A stretch of DNA of 64,000 nt from Bifidobacterium catulorum. GTDB lineage: Bacteria > Actinomycetota > Actinomycetes > Actinomycetales > Bifidobacteriaceae. The stretch covers positions 42,018 through 106,017 of the forward strand of contig NZ_QFFN01000005.1 of assembly GCF_003129925.1 (NCBI RefSeq). Reading direction: 5' to 3'. The notes beneath the pieces are model-generated. The model made no database searches. It saw only the letters and a program-made list of their open reading frames with translations, and had not been told where the DNA came from. Position 1 is the stretch's first letter, and each line of letters opens with the position of its first letter. Shown piece after piece: positions 38,397 to 47,510 of this stretch. The translations under genes and the position numbers were made by a program.

Positions 38397-38494
38397 GGGT
38401 TATGGGCCAAATTGGGTTATAGGCCAAAATGTGGGGTTATAAACCAAAAATGGGGTTATAGGCCAAAACGGACACACATTCTGGCCTATAACCC
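38397..38494. repeat. GGGTTATAGGCCAAA repeats and hairpin
   Basis: Four copies of GGGTTATAGGCCAAA-like units start at 38397, 38414, 38434 and 38453. The last pairs with an inverted copy TGGCCTATAACCC at 38482-38494, giving a 13-bp stem that may end the permease transcript on the minus strand. Confidence 0.85.
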
Positions 38495-38524
38495 GACTCT
38501 TTGACCCATGCCAAAGCCCGGCCA

Positions 38525-39970
38525 TTATCCTCGACGCCCGGTCACCGCCGTTGTGATGCCATACACCACATAGCACAATACGATGATGACGACCATGTAC
38601 ATCAACGACGACCGCATGGACTCGTATACGCCGGACAACACGATGGTCCCCACGCTCAGCACCAGTGCCACGATGGGCACGACCGGCCACGCCGGCGTAT
38701 GGAACGACAGCTCCCCGACGTCGCGTCCATCCCGCCTCATCTCCAGACGGAAGCGAATCTCGCAGACGGCGAGCACGATCCACACGATCACGATGGCCAG
38801 GCCGGCGCTCGACACCAGCGCCAGATAGATCACCGAAGCCGCGGTGACCGACGACAGCAACGCCAGCAGTCCGCCGAGCATCGCCGTGCACAACGCGATC
38901 AGCGGCACTCCGTGCTTCGTGGTGCGGGAGAACACCTGCGGGATCATATGCTCGTTGGACAGCGACCACAGCATGCGCGTGGACGCATACAGGCCCGAGT
39001 TCGCCGCGGAGAGGATGGCCGTAAGCACCACGAAGTTCATGAGGTCTCCGGCGAACGGCAGACCGATGGCATCGAACACGAGCACGAACGGGCTTTTGTC
39101 CACGCCGGCGTCCTGCCAGGGGATCAGCGCCGACATCACCACGATGGAACCGATGAAGAAGATGGCCAGACGCCAGAACGTGGTATGGATGGCCTTGGGG
39201 ATGTTTTCTCCGGGATTCTTGGTCTCCCCCGCCGTAACGCCCAGCAGTTCGGTGCCCGAGAACGCGAACACCACGGTGGACATCGTGGAGAACACCGGCG
39301 CGAATCCGTTGGGGAAGACGCCGTCCTTGACGAGGTTCGTCAGGCCGGGCGCATGCGAATAGCCGGCGATCGGCAGAATGCCGACGATGGCGAGCGTGCC
39401 GATGGCGATGAACACGATGATGGCCACCACCTTGATGCCGGCGAACCAGAACTCCGCCTCGGCGAACGAGCGTACGGAGAGCGCGTTGAGGGTGAAGATC
39501 AGCACGATGAACAGGGCGCTCCACGCCCATGCGGGCGAGCCGGGGAACCATTTCTGCATGATGAGTCCGGAAGCGGTGAATTCGGAGCCGAGCGCGCCCA
39601 TCCATGCGAGGAAGTAGATGATGGCAACGGTGAATCCCGTGGCCGGCCCGATGAACCGCTTGGCGTACACGTGGAACGAGCCGGTCTGAGGCATGTCGGT
39701 GGCGAGCTCGCCCAGACAGAGCATGACCATGTACACGTTGAGTGCGCCGATGGCGTAGGCGAGGATGGTGCCGATCGGACCGGCCTGATGGATGGTGTAC
39801 CCGGAGCTGAGGAACAGTCCGGTGCCGATGACGCCACCCAGCGAGATCATCATGAGATGGCGGGTCTCCATCTTGCGTTGGAGCCCTGTGTGTCCGCCGG
39901 CGTGTGCCTCCCCCTCATCGGGATGCGCAGCACGCCGTGTTTCCGTGGCCTGTGTTTCGGAAGAAGCCAT
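38525..39970 (-). CDS. APC-family amino-acid permease
   Basis: A 481-residue transporter with 12 membrane helices. Family motifs are MMISLGGVIGTGLFLSSG in helix 1 and FAFSGTELLGVTAGETKNP. The pattern is that of the amino-acid transporter subfamily (LysP/GabP-like), but the substrate is not resolved. The start MASSETQ follows GAAGGGA; a longer in-frame start 16 codons upstream lacks such a site. The gene stands alone. Confidence 0.87.
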   Translation of the reverse strand: MASSETQATETRRAAHPDEGEAHAGGHTGLQRKMETRHLMMISLGGVIGTGLFLSSGYTIHQAGPIGTILAYAIGALNVYMVMLCLGELATDMPQTGSFHVYAKRFIGPATGFTVAIIYFLAWMGALGSEFTASGLIMQKWFPGSPAWAWSALFIVLIFTLNALSVRSFAEAEFWFAGIKVVAIIVFIAIGTLAIVGILPIAGYSHAPGLTNLVKDGVFPNGFAPVFSTMSTVVFAFSGTELLGVTAGETKNPGENIPKAIHTTFWRLAIFFIGSIVVMSALIPWQDAGVDKSPFVLVFDAIGLPFAGDLMNFVVLTAILSAANSGLYASTRMLWSLSNEHMIPQVFSRTTKHGVPLIALCTAMLGGLLALLSSVTAASVIYLALVSSAGLAIVIVWIVLAVCEIRFRLEMRRDGRDVGELSFHTPAWPVVPIVALVLSVGTIVLSGVYESMRSSLMYMVVIIVLCYVVYGITTAVTGRRG

Positions 39971-40369
39971 ATCGTTCCCTTCGTCTTTGAATCGGCCCGA
40001 CGCGGCGTCGCCATCCACGAATGCTCATTCGACAATGTATTCAACGGTGCATTCGACGGTGCATTCCGCAAGCCGATCCGTTTCACTGTAGGCCGAAGAA
40101 GGGTGCGTCAGGCCGGTCCTCCTCATGAAAACGCCTATATCGGCTATAGAAAGAAGCTATGACCGGTTACGGCCGGCGTGTGTCCGCGGCCTTGCACGCA
40201 AGACATGCAAGACATGGTTGTTTACAGGGCATCCTCGCGCACAAGGTTCAGGGGCATAGTCAGGGGCATGGTCACATGGTCCGATACATTGCCGGCTGTG
40301 CCCGCGGCATCATCCCCGAACCGCTTTCCGTGGCAGGCGCACCGCATGGCCGGGCGCATGGTCCCTCCC
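39971..40369. other. Non-coding spacer with short repeats
   Basis: A 399-bp stretch without a supported gene. It carries several short direct repeats: ATTCAACGGTGC / ATTCGACGGTGC near 40038, GCAAGACAT twice near 40197, and CAGGGGCAT twice near 40248. The permease promoter should lie here, but I see no clear -35/-10 pair. Confidence 0.6.
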
Positions 40370-40630
40370 CTACTTCATCAGCGAGCTGCCGTTCACCTGC
40401 TGTTCGATGCGGTCGTAGGCCTGGGACAATAGCATGTTGCCGGGGACCGTGGTGAGCAGGAACGCCAGCGCGGCCACGATCACGGAGACCAGCAGTCCGG
40501 AGATGACGCGGATGGCGATCTTGAAGACCGCGTATGCCACGACCCCGCCGACGACGATGGTCAGCACCGTCTGCGCGGTGCCGGGCAGCTGCCCGTACCA
40601 GGTGATGATGTTGTTGATGGCCGATTCCAT
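40370..40630 (-). CDS. Small two-helix membrane protein
   Basis: An 86-residue hydrophobic protein of unknown function. Two membrane segments (about residues 20-38 and 42-62) are linked by FKIAIRVISG. The start is supported by AAGGAG. It is 130 bp downstream of the esterase gene on the same strand and might be co-transcribed. Confidence 0.65.
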   Translation of the reverse strand: MESAINNIITWYGQLPGTAQTVLTIVVGGVVAYAVFKIAIRVISGLLVSVIVAALAFLLTTVPGNMLLSQAYDRIEQQVNGSSLMK

Positions 40631-40760
40631 GGATGCTCCTTTTGTTGGGTGCCGACCCGATGATACACAACGCCAATCCGAGGAACCTGAACGGCCTCGG
40701 AGATTCCACCGGGGGCACGGGGCTCTCCGCGCTCGTTGCGCAATCGGCGTGTGGGACGCG

Positions 40761-41579
40761 CTACCGTTCGACGGGCAACGCCCTCACCCATTCGGCGGCG
40801 AGACGCGGCCAGCATGCGGCGAGCGGCTGGACGTAGTCGTCTTTCCCGGCGGGGGCGGTCTCGTCGTTGGCGAGCGCCAATCCGTGCGGCCCGTAGGGGA
40901 AGACGTGCAGCTCGAAACGCACGCCGGACCTGCGCAGCGCGGAGGCGAACAGCAGGCTGTTCTCCACTGGCACACTCCGATCCTCGAACGTATGCCACAG
41001 GAACGTGGGCGGCGTCTCGGCGGTCACATGGTTCTCCAACGACAGCCGTTCGACGAGGTCGGCGTCGTCTCCGGCGAGGTTGGCGAACGATCCGCGGTGC
41101 GCGAACTCGCCGGAGGAGATGACGGGATATCCGAGGATCATGGCGTCGGGCCTGAACCGGCTTGCGGGCAGGCCGATGCGCTCGGCGAGCCACGGCTCGC
41201 TCCACATGGTGCCGAGGCTTGCGCACAGGTGGCCGCCTGCGGAGAACCCGCATGGGATGATATGGTCCGGATCGATGCCGAACCGGTCGGCATGCGACCT
41301 CAGGTATGCGACCGCCGCCGCCAGTTCCAGCAGCGACTGCGGGAACCGTGCCGGAGCGACGCTGTAGTCGAGCACGCAGGCGTGGAATCCTTCGGCCACC
41401 ATGCGCAGGGCCACGGGCTCCGCCTCGCGCTCGGAACGGAAATGGTATCCTCCTCCGGGGGCAACGACGATCACCGGCCGTGTGCGTCCAGGGTCGACGG
41501 CGTCGCGCCGTTCCTGGAAATACGTGGTGAGCGTGGCCGCTGAGCCGGCGACCGGCAGGGGAATCCTCTCGTGAATCAT
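40761..41579 (-). CDS. Alpha/beta-hydrolase esterase
   Basis: A 272-residue serine esterase of the acetyl-xylan-esterase/hormone-sensitive-lipase kind. The oxyanion loop PGGGYHF, nucleophile GFSAGGH, acid DRSVPVEN and the histidine in GPHGLAL are all in order. The start MIHERIPLPVAG follows GGGAAGG. No signal peptide is seen, so it acts on substrates in the cytoplasm, perhaps acetylated sugars given the nearby sugar genes. Confidence 0.85.
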   Translation of the reverse strand: MIHERIPLPVAGSAATLTTYFQERRDAVDPGRTRPVIVVAPGGGYHFRSEREAEPVALRMVAEGFHACVLDYSVAPARFPQSLLELAAAVAYLRSHADRFGIDPDHIIPCGFSAGGHLCASLGTMWSEPWLAERIGLPASRFRPDAMILGYPVISSGEFAHRGSFANLAGDDADLVERLSLENHVTAETPPTFLWHTFEDRSVPVENSLLFASALRRSGVRFELHVFPYGPHGLALANDETAPAGKDDYVQPLAACWPRLAAEWVRALPVER

Positions 41580-41812
41580 GGCCTTCCCCCGCTTTCCACG
41601 GTGATCCTGCATGCATCGCCGCCGCCGAACGCGTGCGGCACAGCGCTTCCCGGAATGGATTCGTTCATAAGGGCTCCTTCGATTGGCGCATCGACGCCGG
41701 GGCGCCGGTCTCCCCTCATCCATCTTCTACGAAGGCACGGATATCCCCGATATTCGACCGCCGGCAAGCCCCGATCGCGGACTCCGTGCCATAGCCTCAC
41801 ATGCGCTCTCGT

Positions 41813-42217
41813 TCATTCTCGCCAGCAACGCTCGTAGGGGATGCCGGTAAGCCGTTCGACGACGGTTTTCACCTCCGGTTCGACGTCGGCTTTGGAACCG
41901 CCGGCCCTGAGACGGTCGATCTCATCCAGCAGCATGAGGTCTCCCCGCTGGTCGAGGGTGAACCGTCGTCCGAGACGATACAGGTAGAAGCGTTCGGAGA
42001 GCAGTCCGAACAGGATGGCGCAGACTGCGCTGACGACGACGGCCCCGCCGATGATGCCCTGCGCCGTGGAGATGTCGAAGCCGCAGAAGTGCGTCCAGAA
42101 CACGGCAAGGTACGTGCCGGCGAGCGTCGGACCGCCTCCGCCGTAGATGTCGCCCATCGCATAGCCCAAGGCGTTGCCGAGCGTGATCCTGGAGTGTCGT
42201 CTAGACCGGGATTCCAC
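41813..42217 (-). pseudogene. Internally deleted sugar transporter (MFS/GPH family)
   Basis: A 134-residue open frame that joins the N-terminus of a GPH-type sugar symporter (LGNALGYAMGDIYGGGGPTL plus helix 1) directly to a C-terminal tail (RRFTLDQRGDLMLLDEIDRL). Full-length members have about 450 residues and 12 helices, so around 300 residues are missing. A better N-terminus, MNDTTNHDAGEKQWNPGLDD, exists one frame away just upstream, which points to a frameshift as well. It is best read as a decayed uronide or glycoside transporter. Confidence 0.72.
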
Positions 42218-42376
42218 TGCTTCTCCCCCGCATCATGGTTCGTCGTATCATTCATCGCATCGCATGGGACCGTATCGTTCCCATGCGGCAATACACCTTA
42301 CGCCGGGATTCGCATGACGCAACCATGATGCCGGCGTTGCCACGGTCGCTACGTCATTGCCGCGACGGCGACGTCC

Positions 42377-42757
42377 TCAGTAAGGCTGGTTGCCGTGGAT
42401 GATGATGCCGCGTTCGTGTTTGAGGAAGTTGCGGGCGGATTCGCGGTCGATGTCGTGGCCGCGTTCGAGGCTGCGGTAGACGACGATGGTCTGCGCGCCG
42501 GGCGTGAGCGCCTTGAACGCCTTGTGGGAGTCCCAGCCGTCCCGCGCGATGCCGAGCGTGGGCTCCTGCACGTAGCCGTATCCGGCGGCATTGGCGTAGC
42601 CGTTGAACGGCAGTCCCCAGGCGTGGTGCCTGTCGAGTTCGGCGCCGTAGGCGTCGGCAAGCGGGAAGTCCCCGTCCTGCGCACCGTGCCGGCGTGCGAG
42701 GTCGTCGGCGGTGGCGCGGTCGTATCCGGAGTCCTCGGGCGGTGTGGGAAGCGGCAT
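42377..42757 (-). CDS. Hypothetical protein
   Basis: A 126-residue acidic protein that I do not recognise. There is no signal peptide or membrane segment. The C-terminal half (LTPGAQTIVVYRSLERGHDI) looks folded. I use the ATG with GGGGA seven bases upstream; the frame stays open for 19 more codons. It lies between the LacI-type regulator and the broken transporter on the same strand. Confidence 0.55.
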   Translation of the reverse strand: MPLPTPPEDSGYDRATADDLARRHGAQDGDFPLADAYGAELDRHHAWGLPFNGYANAAGYGYVQEPTLGIARDGWDSHKAFKALTPGAQTIVVYRSLERGHDIDRESARNFLKHERGIIIHGNQPY

Positions 42758-42893
42758 GTCAATCCCCGTTTCGTGGTTGTTCCAACGTTTTTCAACCATC
42801 ATGTTTACACCCATGGCCGGTCAACATGCGTATGCCGTGACGGCCTTTCACGAGCCGGTCGCCCCATGCCCCGGCCTCATGCCGCGTCCGCCG

Positions 42894-43880
42894 CTATGCC
42901 GTCCGGGGACCGGTGCTTTCGCGTATGACGAGCCGCGTGGGGGTGCTCTGCACGGGCACGTCCACGTCGGCCGCCTTGAACCGTTTGAGCAGCGTCTTCG
43001 CGGCCTGCGTGCCCACGAGCCGCGTGGAACGGTGGATGGTCGTCAGCGCGGGCCATGCGAGCCGGCCGACGATGTCGTCGTCGATGCCGATGACCGAATA
43101 GTCGCGCGGGCACTCGTACCCCTCCTTGCGCATGGCGGCGATGAATCCCAACGCCATCATGTCGTTGTAGGCGATGACCGCGCCGGTGGGGTGTCGTAGA
43201 TAGTCGGCGGCGACCTTGAACCCGCCCTCGTAGGTGGGGACGCCGGGCCAGTGCCGGCGAATCCTCAATCCCACTTCGGAGCACGCCTTGGTCAGTTCGT
43301 TCCAGCAGATGCCGGCGGACCATGAGTGGGCGGGCCCGTCGAGATAGGTGACGCGGTCGAATCCCATGTCCTTGAGATGTTCGGCCGCCTGCCGCATGCC
43401 GTCGGAGACGTCGGTGACGACGCTGGGCACGCCGCGGATGATGCGGTTGGTGACGACGACGGGCTTGACCTGCGCGCATTTGCGGATCATCGAATCGGGC
43501 ATACGGCTGGAGGCGAGGATCACGCCGTCCGCATAGTATACGGCCCGGTCGAACGCCACGCGCTCCAGGGACGCGGACTCGCGCGATTCGCTGACCAGCA
43601 GCCCCGCGCCCTGCCGCGCGCACTCCTGCTGCACGCTGCGCGTGATGTCGGTGAAGAACTGGTTAGCCATGTCGGGCACGATGATGGCGATGAGCCCCTT
43701 ATGGCCGCTGGACGGTCTCGACTCGATCGGCGTGCCATGGTATCCGAGTTCCTCGGCAACGGCGAAGATGCGTTTCGTGGTGGCCGGGCTCACTCGCCCG
43801 GGCATGGAATACGCACGGGACACGGTCGACGGGGACACTCCTGCGGCTTTCGCGACGTCGCGAATGGTCACCTTGCTCAT
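42894..43880 (-). CDS. LacI-family transcriptional regulator
   Basis: A 328-residue repressor. The HTH is VTIRDVAKAAGVSPSTVSRA, and the hinge and periplasmic-binding-like sensor domain follow (IAIIVPDMANQFFTDITRSV). Being next to uxaA and uxaB on the same strand, it probably controls uronate use. The start gives MSKVTIRDVAKAAG, the normal family N-terminus. Confidence 0.9.
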   Translation of the reverse strand: MSKVTIRDVAKAAGVSPSTVSRAYSMPGRVSPATTKRIFAVAEELGYHGTPIESRPSSGHKGLIAIIVPDMANQFFTDITRSVQQECARQGAGLLVSESRESASLERVAFDRAVYYADGVILASSRMPDSMIRKCAQVKPVVVTNRIIRGVPSVVTDVSDGMRQAAEHLKDMGFDRVTYLDGPAHSWSAGICWNELTKACSEVGLRIRRHWPGVPTYEGGFKVAADYLRHPTGAVIAYNDMMALGFIAAMRKEGYECPRDYSVIGIDDDIVGRLAWPALTTIHRSTRLVGTQAAKTLLKRFKAADVDVPVQSTPTRLVIRESTGPRTA

Positions 43881-44020
43881 TATCACTCCATCATGACACA
43901 AGATATCTTCTCCGTTTCAGTGTACGCATCGATGGCGCCGCAGCCCGCATTCGCCGGCCGTGCCGTGTCGTGTCGCTGACGTGCGGCATGGGCCCCGAAG
44001 CGGTCCGACGCGGATACGCG

Positions 44021-44052
44021 AAAAGCGTCCGGGGGACATAATCCTCCGGACG
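44021..44052 (-). terminator. uxaA terminator
   Basis: On the minus strand GCGTCCGG-GG pairs with CC-CCGGACGC around a short loop and is followed by TTTT, about 50 bp after uxaA. Confidence 0.8.
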
Positions 44053-44101
44053 CCGATAACCGATCGCGGGAAAGAAGGTCAGACCAGCGGCGGCCTCCTT
44101 C

Positions 44102-45673
44102 CTATTCGGTGATGCCGTCCTTGAAGATGGCGATCTCGTGCATGCCGTACTCCTCGTTGCGCGTGTTCCTCTCGCCGTTTACGGTGGCCATCACGCTGGC
44201 GATGAAGTCGGGCAGCACCTCCTCCATGCGCTCGCTGAGCAGCCGGCCGGCGTTGAAGTCGATCCAGCGTGAATGCTTGGTGGCGAGCGGCACGTTCGTG
44301 GCTACCTTGTACGTGGGCACGTAGGTGCCGTACGGGTTGCCGCGGCCGGTGGTGAACAGCACGATGTTGCAGCCCGCGCTGGCCAGCGCCGCCGAGGAGA
44401 CGAGGTCGTTGCCGGGGGCCTGCAGCAGGGTGAGGCCGGGTTCGACGGCCTGATGGCCGTAGGCGATCACGTCGGTCACCTCGCACTTGCCGCCCTTGCG
44501 GATGCAGCCGAGCGACTTGTCCTCCAGCGTGGTGATTCCGCCGGCCTTGTTGCCCGGCGACGGGTTCTCGCCGATCGGCTGGTCGTACCTGCGGAAGTAG
44601 TCCTTGAAGTCCTTGATGAGCCTGACGATGTCCTCGAAGGTCTTCTCGTCCTTGGCCTGGCTCATCAGCACCTGTTCGGCGCCGAACATCTCGGGCACCT
44701 CGGTGAGCACCACCTTGCCGCCCTGTTCGGCCAGCCATTCGGCGAACTTGCCGACGAGCGGGTTGGCGGTGACGCCGGAGAGGCCGTCGGAGCCGCCGCA
44801 CTTGACACCCACGGTCAGCTCGCTGATCGGTATGGGCTCGCGATGGTCCTTGAGCGCGGCGGAGTTAATCTCCTCCAGCAGCTTGGCCGCGGTCTCGTAT
44901 TCGTCGTCCTCAAGCTGGCAGATCATGAACTTCACGCGGTCGGGATCGTAGACGAGACCTTCCTGCAGGTCCCGCACGACCTCGTCGCTCGGCTCGGCGT
45001 CGACGCCGCAGCATCCCATAAGCGGGGTCATCTCCGACTTGAACTGCGGGATCTGGTTGTTCTCGCAGCCCAGACCCACGACGAGCACGCCGCCGGCGTT
45101 CGGATGCATGGCGATGTCCTGCAGGATGCGCTTGGTCATCTCATGGTCGCCGCCCAGCTGCGAGCATCCGTACGGATGGTGCGTGATGATGATGGAGTCG
45201 AACGCGCCACGGTCGGGGTGCAGGGCCTCGAACTGCTTGGCGATGTTGTCGCACAGCGAGTTGATGCAGCCGACTGCGGGCACGATGTACAGGTCGTTGC
45301 GCACACCGACCTTGCCGGTGGCGCGACGATAGCCCTGGAACGTCAGGTCGCTGGGCCTGCTGCCCGGCTTGACGACGTCCGGAACCGGATCGTACGCGTA
45401 CTTGAGGTCCGGACCGAGGTTCGACTTCGTGTTGTGGGTGTGCACCCACGAGCCCTTGGCGATGTCGCATCTGGCGTGGCCGATGGAGTAGCCGTACTTG
45501 ATGATCTGCTCGCCTTCGGGGATGTCCTCGATGGCGATCTTGTGGCCGCGGCCGACGTCCTCAAGCGCGACGACCGGCTCCGCAAGGCCCTCGACCTTGA
45601 CGGCCTCGCCCTTCTTCAGGTCGCGCGCCGCGACGGCGACCTTGTCATGGGGGTCGAGATGAATCGTATCCAT
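44102..45673 (-). CDS. uxaA: Altronate dehydratase
   Basis: A 523-residue member of the UxaA family, which dehydrates altronate to 2-keto-3-deoxygluconate. An N-terminal SAF domain (about 1-105) with HTHNTKSNLG precedes the catalytic part, which has conserved cysteines in PYGCSQLGGDHEM, VGLGCENNQIPQF and KCGGSDGLSGVTANPLVG. The start gives MDTIHLDPHDK. It follows uxaB after 105 bp and is likely in one operon with it. The next enzymes (kdgK, kdgA) are not in the window. Confidence 0.92.
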   Translation of the reverse strand: MDTIHLDPHDKVAVAARDLKKGEAVKVEGLAEPVVALEDVGRGHKIAIEDIPEGEQIIKYGYSIGHARCDIAKGSWVHTHNTKSNLGPDLKYAYDPVPDVVKPGSRPSDLTFQGYRRATGKVGVRNDLYIVPAVGCINSLCDNIAKQFEALHPDRGAFDSIIITHHPYGCSQLGGDHEMTKRILQDIAMHPNAGGVLVVGLGCENNQIPQFKSEMTPLMGCCGVDAEPSDEVVRDLQEGLVYDPDRVKFMICQLEDDEYETAAKLLEEINSAALKDHREPIPISELTVGVKCGGSDGLSGVTANPLVGKFAEWLAEQGGKVVLTEVPEMFGAEQVLMSQAKDEKTFEDIVRLIKDFKDYFRRYDQPIGENPSPGNKAGGITTLEDKSLGCIRKGGKCEVTDVIAYGHQAVEPGLTLLQAPGNDLVSSAALASAGCNIVLFTTGRGNPYGTYVPTYKVATNVPLATKHSRWIDFNAGRLLSERMEEVLPDFIASVMATVNGERNTRNEEYGMHEIAIFKDGITE

Positions 45674-45778
45674 GATTGGAAAGCCCTTCCTAACACATAG
45701 CGATGAATGAAGACGCGAGGCCCCTTCCGACCATGCGCACATGACCGGAGGAGCCGTTCGCGTCCGAAACCGAATGCC

Positions 45779-47230
45779 TCAGGCGAGCGCCTTGATGAGC
45801 GGACGCATGCCTTCGGCCTTGATGGCGTCGAGGTTGGCGGCCACGGCGTCGACGAGTCCGTCTACCTTGGTGAGGTCCTGACCCCAGACCGACTCGTCGG
45901 CGAGGATGGCGGCCGCGTAGTTCTCGCTCTTCGCGGCCTCCTCGAACTTGGCGACGACGGCCGGGTCATCCGTGACGTTGACCTTGCCTTCGGCCAGTCC
46001 TCCGTAGGTGTAGATGAGTCCGGAGAGCGCCAGCACGAGACGCTTGGGCAGGCCGTGGCCGTCCTTCACGTTGTTCAGCAGCACCGGCAGGCAGCGGGTG
46101 ACGTACTTGGCGGCGGAGTTGAGGCCGATGGCGTCGAGCGCGTGCTTGACGAACGGGTTGGCGTAGCGTTCGAGCACGGCCTCGGCGAACCTGTTGAGCT
46201 CGTCCTCGGGCAGGGACAGCACCGGGATGATCTCCTCGTGCATCTCCTTCTCGATGAACGGGCGCACATCCTCGTCGTTCATGGCCTCGCCCACGGTGGC
46301 GACGCCGGCCAGACGGGCCACGGACGCGAGCGTGGTGTGCGGGCAGTTGAGCAGGAACACCTTGCGCTCGCGGTACGGCTTGACGGATTCCGGCGTGACC
46401 AGGTCGATGCCGAGCTTCTTGGCCGGCAGGGCCTCGTCGATGGCCTCGGCGTCGCCGGCGATGACCCACAGCAGGAACGGCTCGGCCTTGACCATGTTGT
46501 TGTCCACGTAGCCGAGTTCGTTCCACAGCTCCTCGGCGCGGTCACGCGGGTATCCGGGAACGATGCGATCGACGAGCGTGTTGAAGAACTTGTTGTCGTT
46601 TTCGAGCCAGGACTTGAAGTCCTCGCCGTAGCCGAACCGGCCGGCCAGTTCGAGCAGGTACTTCTTCAGGGTGTCGCCGTTGTCGGCGATCAGTTCGCAG
46701 GGGATGATGAGGAATCCGGGCAGGCCGTTGTCGAAGCGGCGCTTGAGCAGGTGGATGAGCTTGGCCGGGTAGCTCTTCGGCGGCACGGTTTCGGCGGTGT
46801 CGGAATCGTCGAGGGCGATGCCGGCCTCGGTGGTGTTGGAGATGATGATCTTCGCTTCCGGCTCGTCGGCCAGGGCGAGGAACTCATCCCAGTCGTCCAC
46901 GGCGCTGAGGGACTTGCCGATGGAGTCGATGAGTTCGCGGGACTGCACCTGCTCGCCGTTCTTCAGGCCTTCGAGGATGACGGTGTAGAGGTTGTCCTGG
47001 GCTGCGAGCTCCTTGGTGCGGCCCTGGGCGATCGGCTGCACGATGGCGACGTTGCCGCCGAACAGGTCGTTGTCGTTGAGCTGCTGAATGGTCCAGTCGA
47101 CGAATGCGCGCAGGAAGTTGCCTTCGCCGAACTGGATGACCTTGATCGGGCGCTTGGCGGCGTCGGCGGTGGTCAGACCCTTGTCGATGGCGACTTCGGC
47201 GTTGAGGACCGGAAGATTGTTGTCTGTCAT
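45779..47230 (-). CDS. uxaB: Tagaturonate reductase (altronate oxidoreductase)
   Basis: A 483-residue mannitol-dehydrogenase-family enzyme that reduces tagaturonate to altronate with NADH. The N-terminal Rossmann motif is VIQFGEGNFLRAFVDW; the C-terminal domain has NNMVKAEPFLLWVIAGD and the helical CPHTTLASVARLAG. Length and the neighbouring uxaA argue for UxaB against mannonate or mannitol enzymes. Galacturonate use would also need uronate isomerase (uxaC), which is not seen here. Confidence 0.9.
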   Translation of the reverse strand: MTDNNLPVLNAEVAIDKGLTTADAAKRPIKVIQFGEGNFLRAFVDWTIQQLNDNDLFGGNVAIVQPIAQGRTKELAAQDNLYTVILEGLKNGEQVQSRELIDSIGKSLSAVDDWDEFLALADEPEAKIIISNTTEAGIALDDSDTAETVPPKSYPAKLIHLLKRRFDNGLPGFLIIPCELIADNGDTLKKYLLELAGRFGYGEDFKSWLENDNKFFNTLVDRIVPGYPRDRAEELWNELGYVDNNMVKAEPFLLWVIAGDAEAIDEALPAKKLGIDLVTPESVKPYRERKVFLLNCPHTTLASVARLAGVATVGEAMNDEDVRPFIEKEMHEEIIPVLSLPEDELNRFAEAVLERYANPFVKHALDAIGLNSAAKYVTRCLPVLLNNVKDGHGLPKRLVLALSGLIYTYGGLAEGKVNVTDDPAVVAKFEEAAKSENYAAAILADESVWGQDLTKVDGLVDAVAANLDAIKAEGMRPLIKALA

Positions 47231-47356
47231 GTTTCCCTGCTTTCTGCTCGATGAAATGCGGTGGGCCAGCTTGGCGAAACGCCGTTACAGCTTCGTATTC
47301 CAGCACTTCGTTCTGCTGTCTTCAGGGTATGCGCGCGGCGTCCGGGCGGCTGAAAT

Positions 47357-47400
47357 TGTTGCCAAACGTTGCCTTGTTTTGCGCCGGTGACGTTGTCAAG
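47357..47400 (-). promoter_or_regulatory. Candidate LacI-type operator and promoter of uxaB
   Basis: TTGCCAAACGTTGCC at 47359-47373 is centred on AACGTT, as LacI-family operators are. On the minus strand TTGACA lies at 47394-47399. A matching -10 is not obvious. Confidence 0.35.
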
Positions 47401-47474
47401 TCTTGACATCATCGCGATATGGGCGTATGCGGACGCCGTGATTCGCCGTCGACGAGATCGGCGACCGTGCGGGT

Positions 47475-47503
47475 GTGGCACGGAATACGCGATTCCGTGC
47501 CAC
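47475..47503 (-). terminator. Hairpin after the zinc-ribbon protein gene
   Basis: A perfect 12-bp stem (GTGGCACGGAAT and complement) with a 5-base loop starts 8 bp after the stop codon. No T-run follows. Confidence 0.55.
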
Positions 47504-47510
47504 GATCCCA

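Noticed and set aside
38400..39605. A 401-codon minus-strand frame overlapping the amino-acid permease
   Set aside because: It is in another frame of the permease gene, Arg-rich, and runs through the non-coding repeats and no motif supports it.
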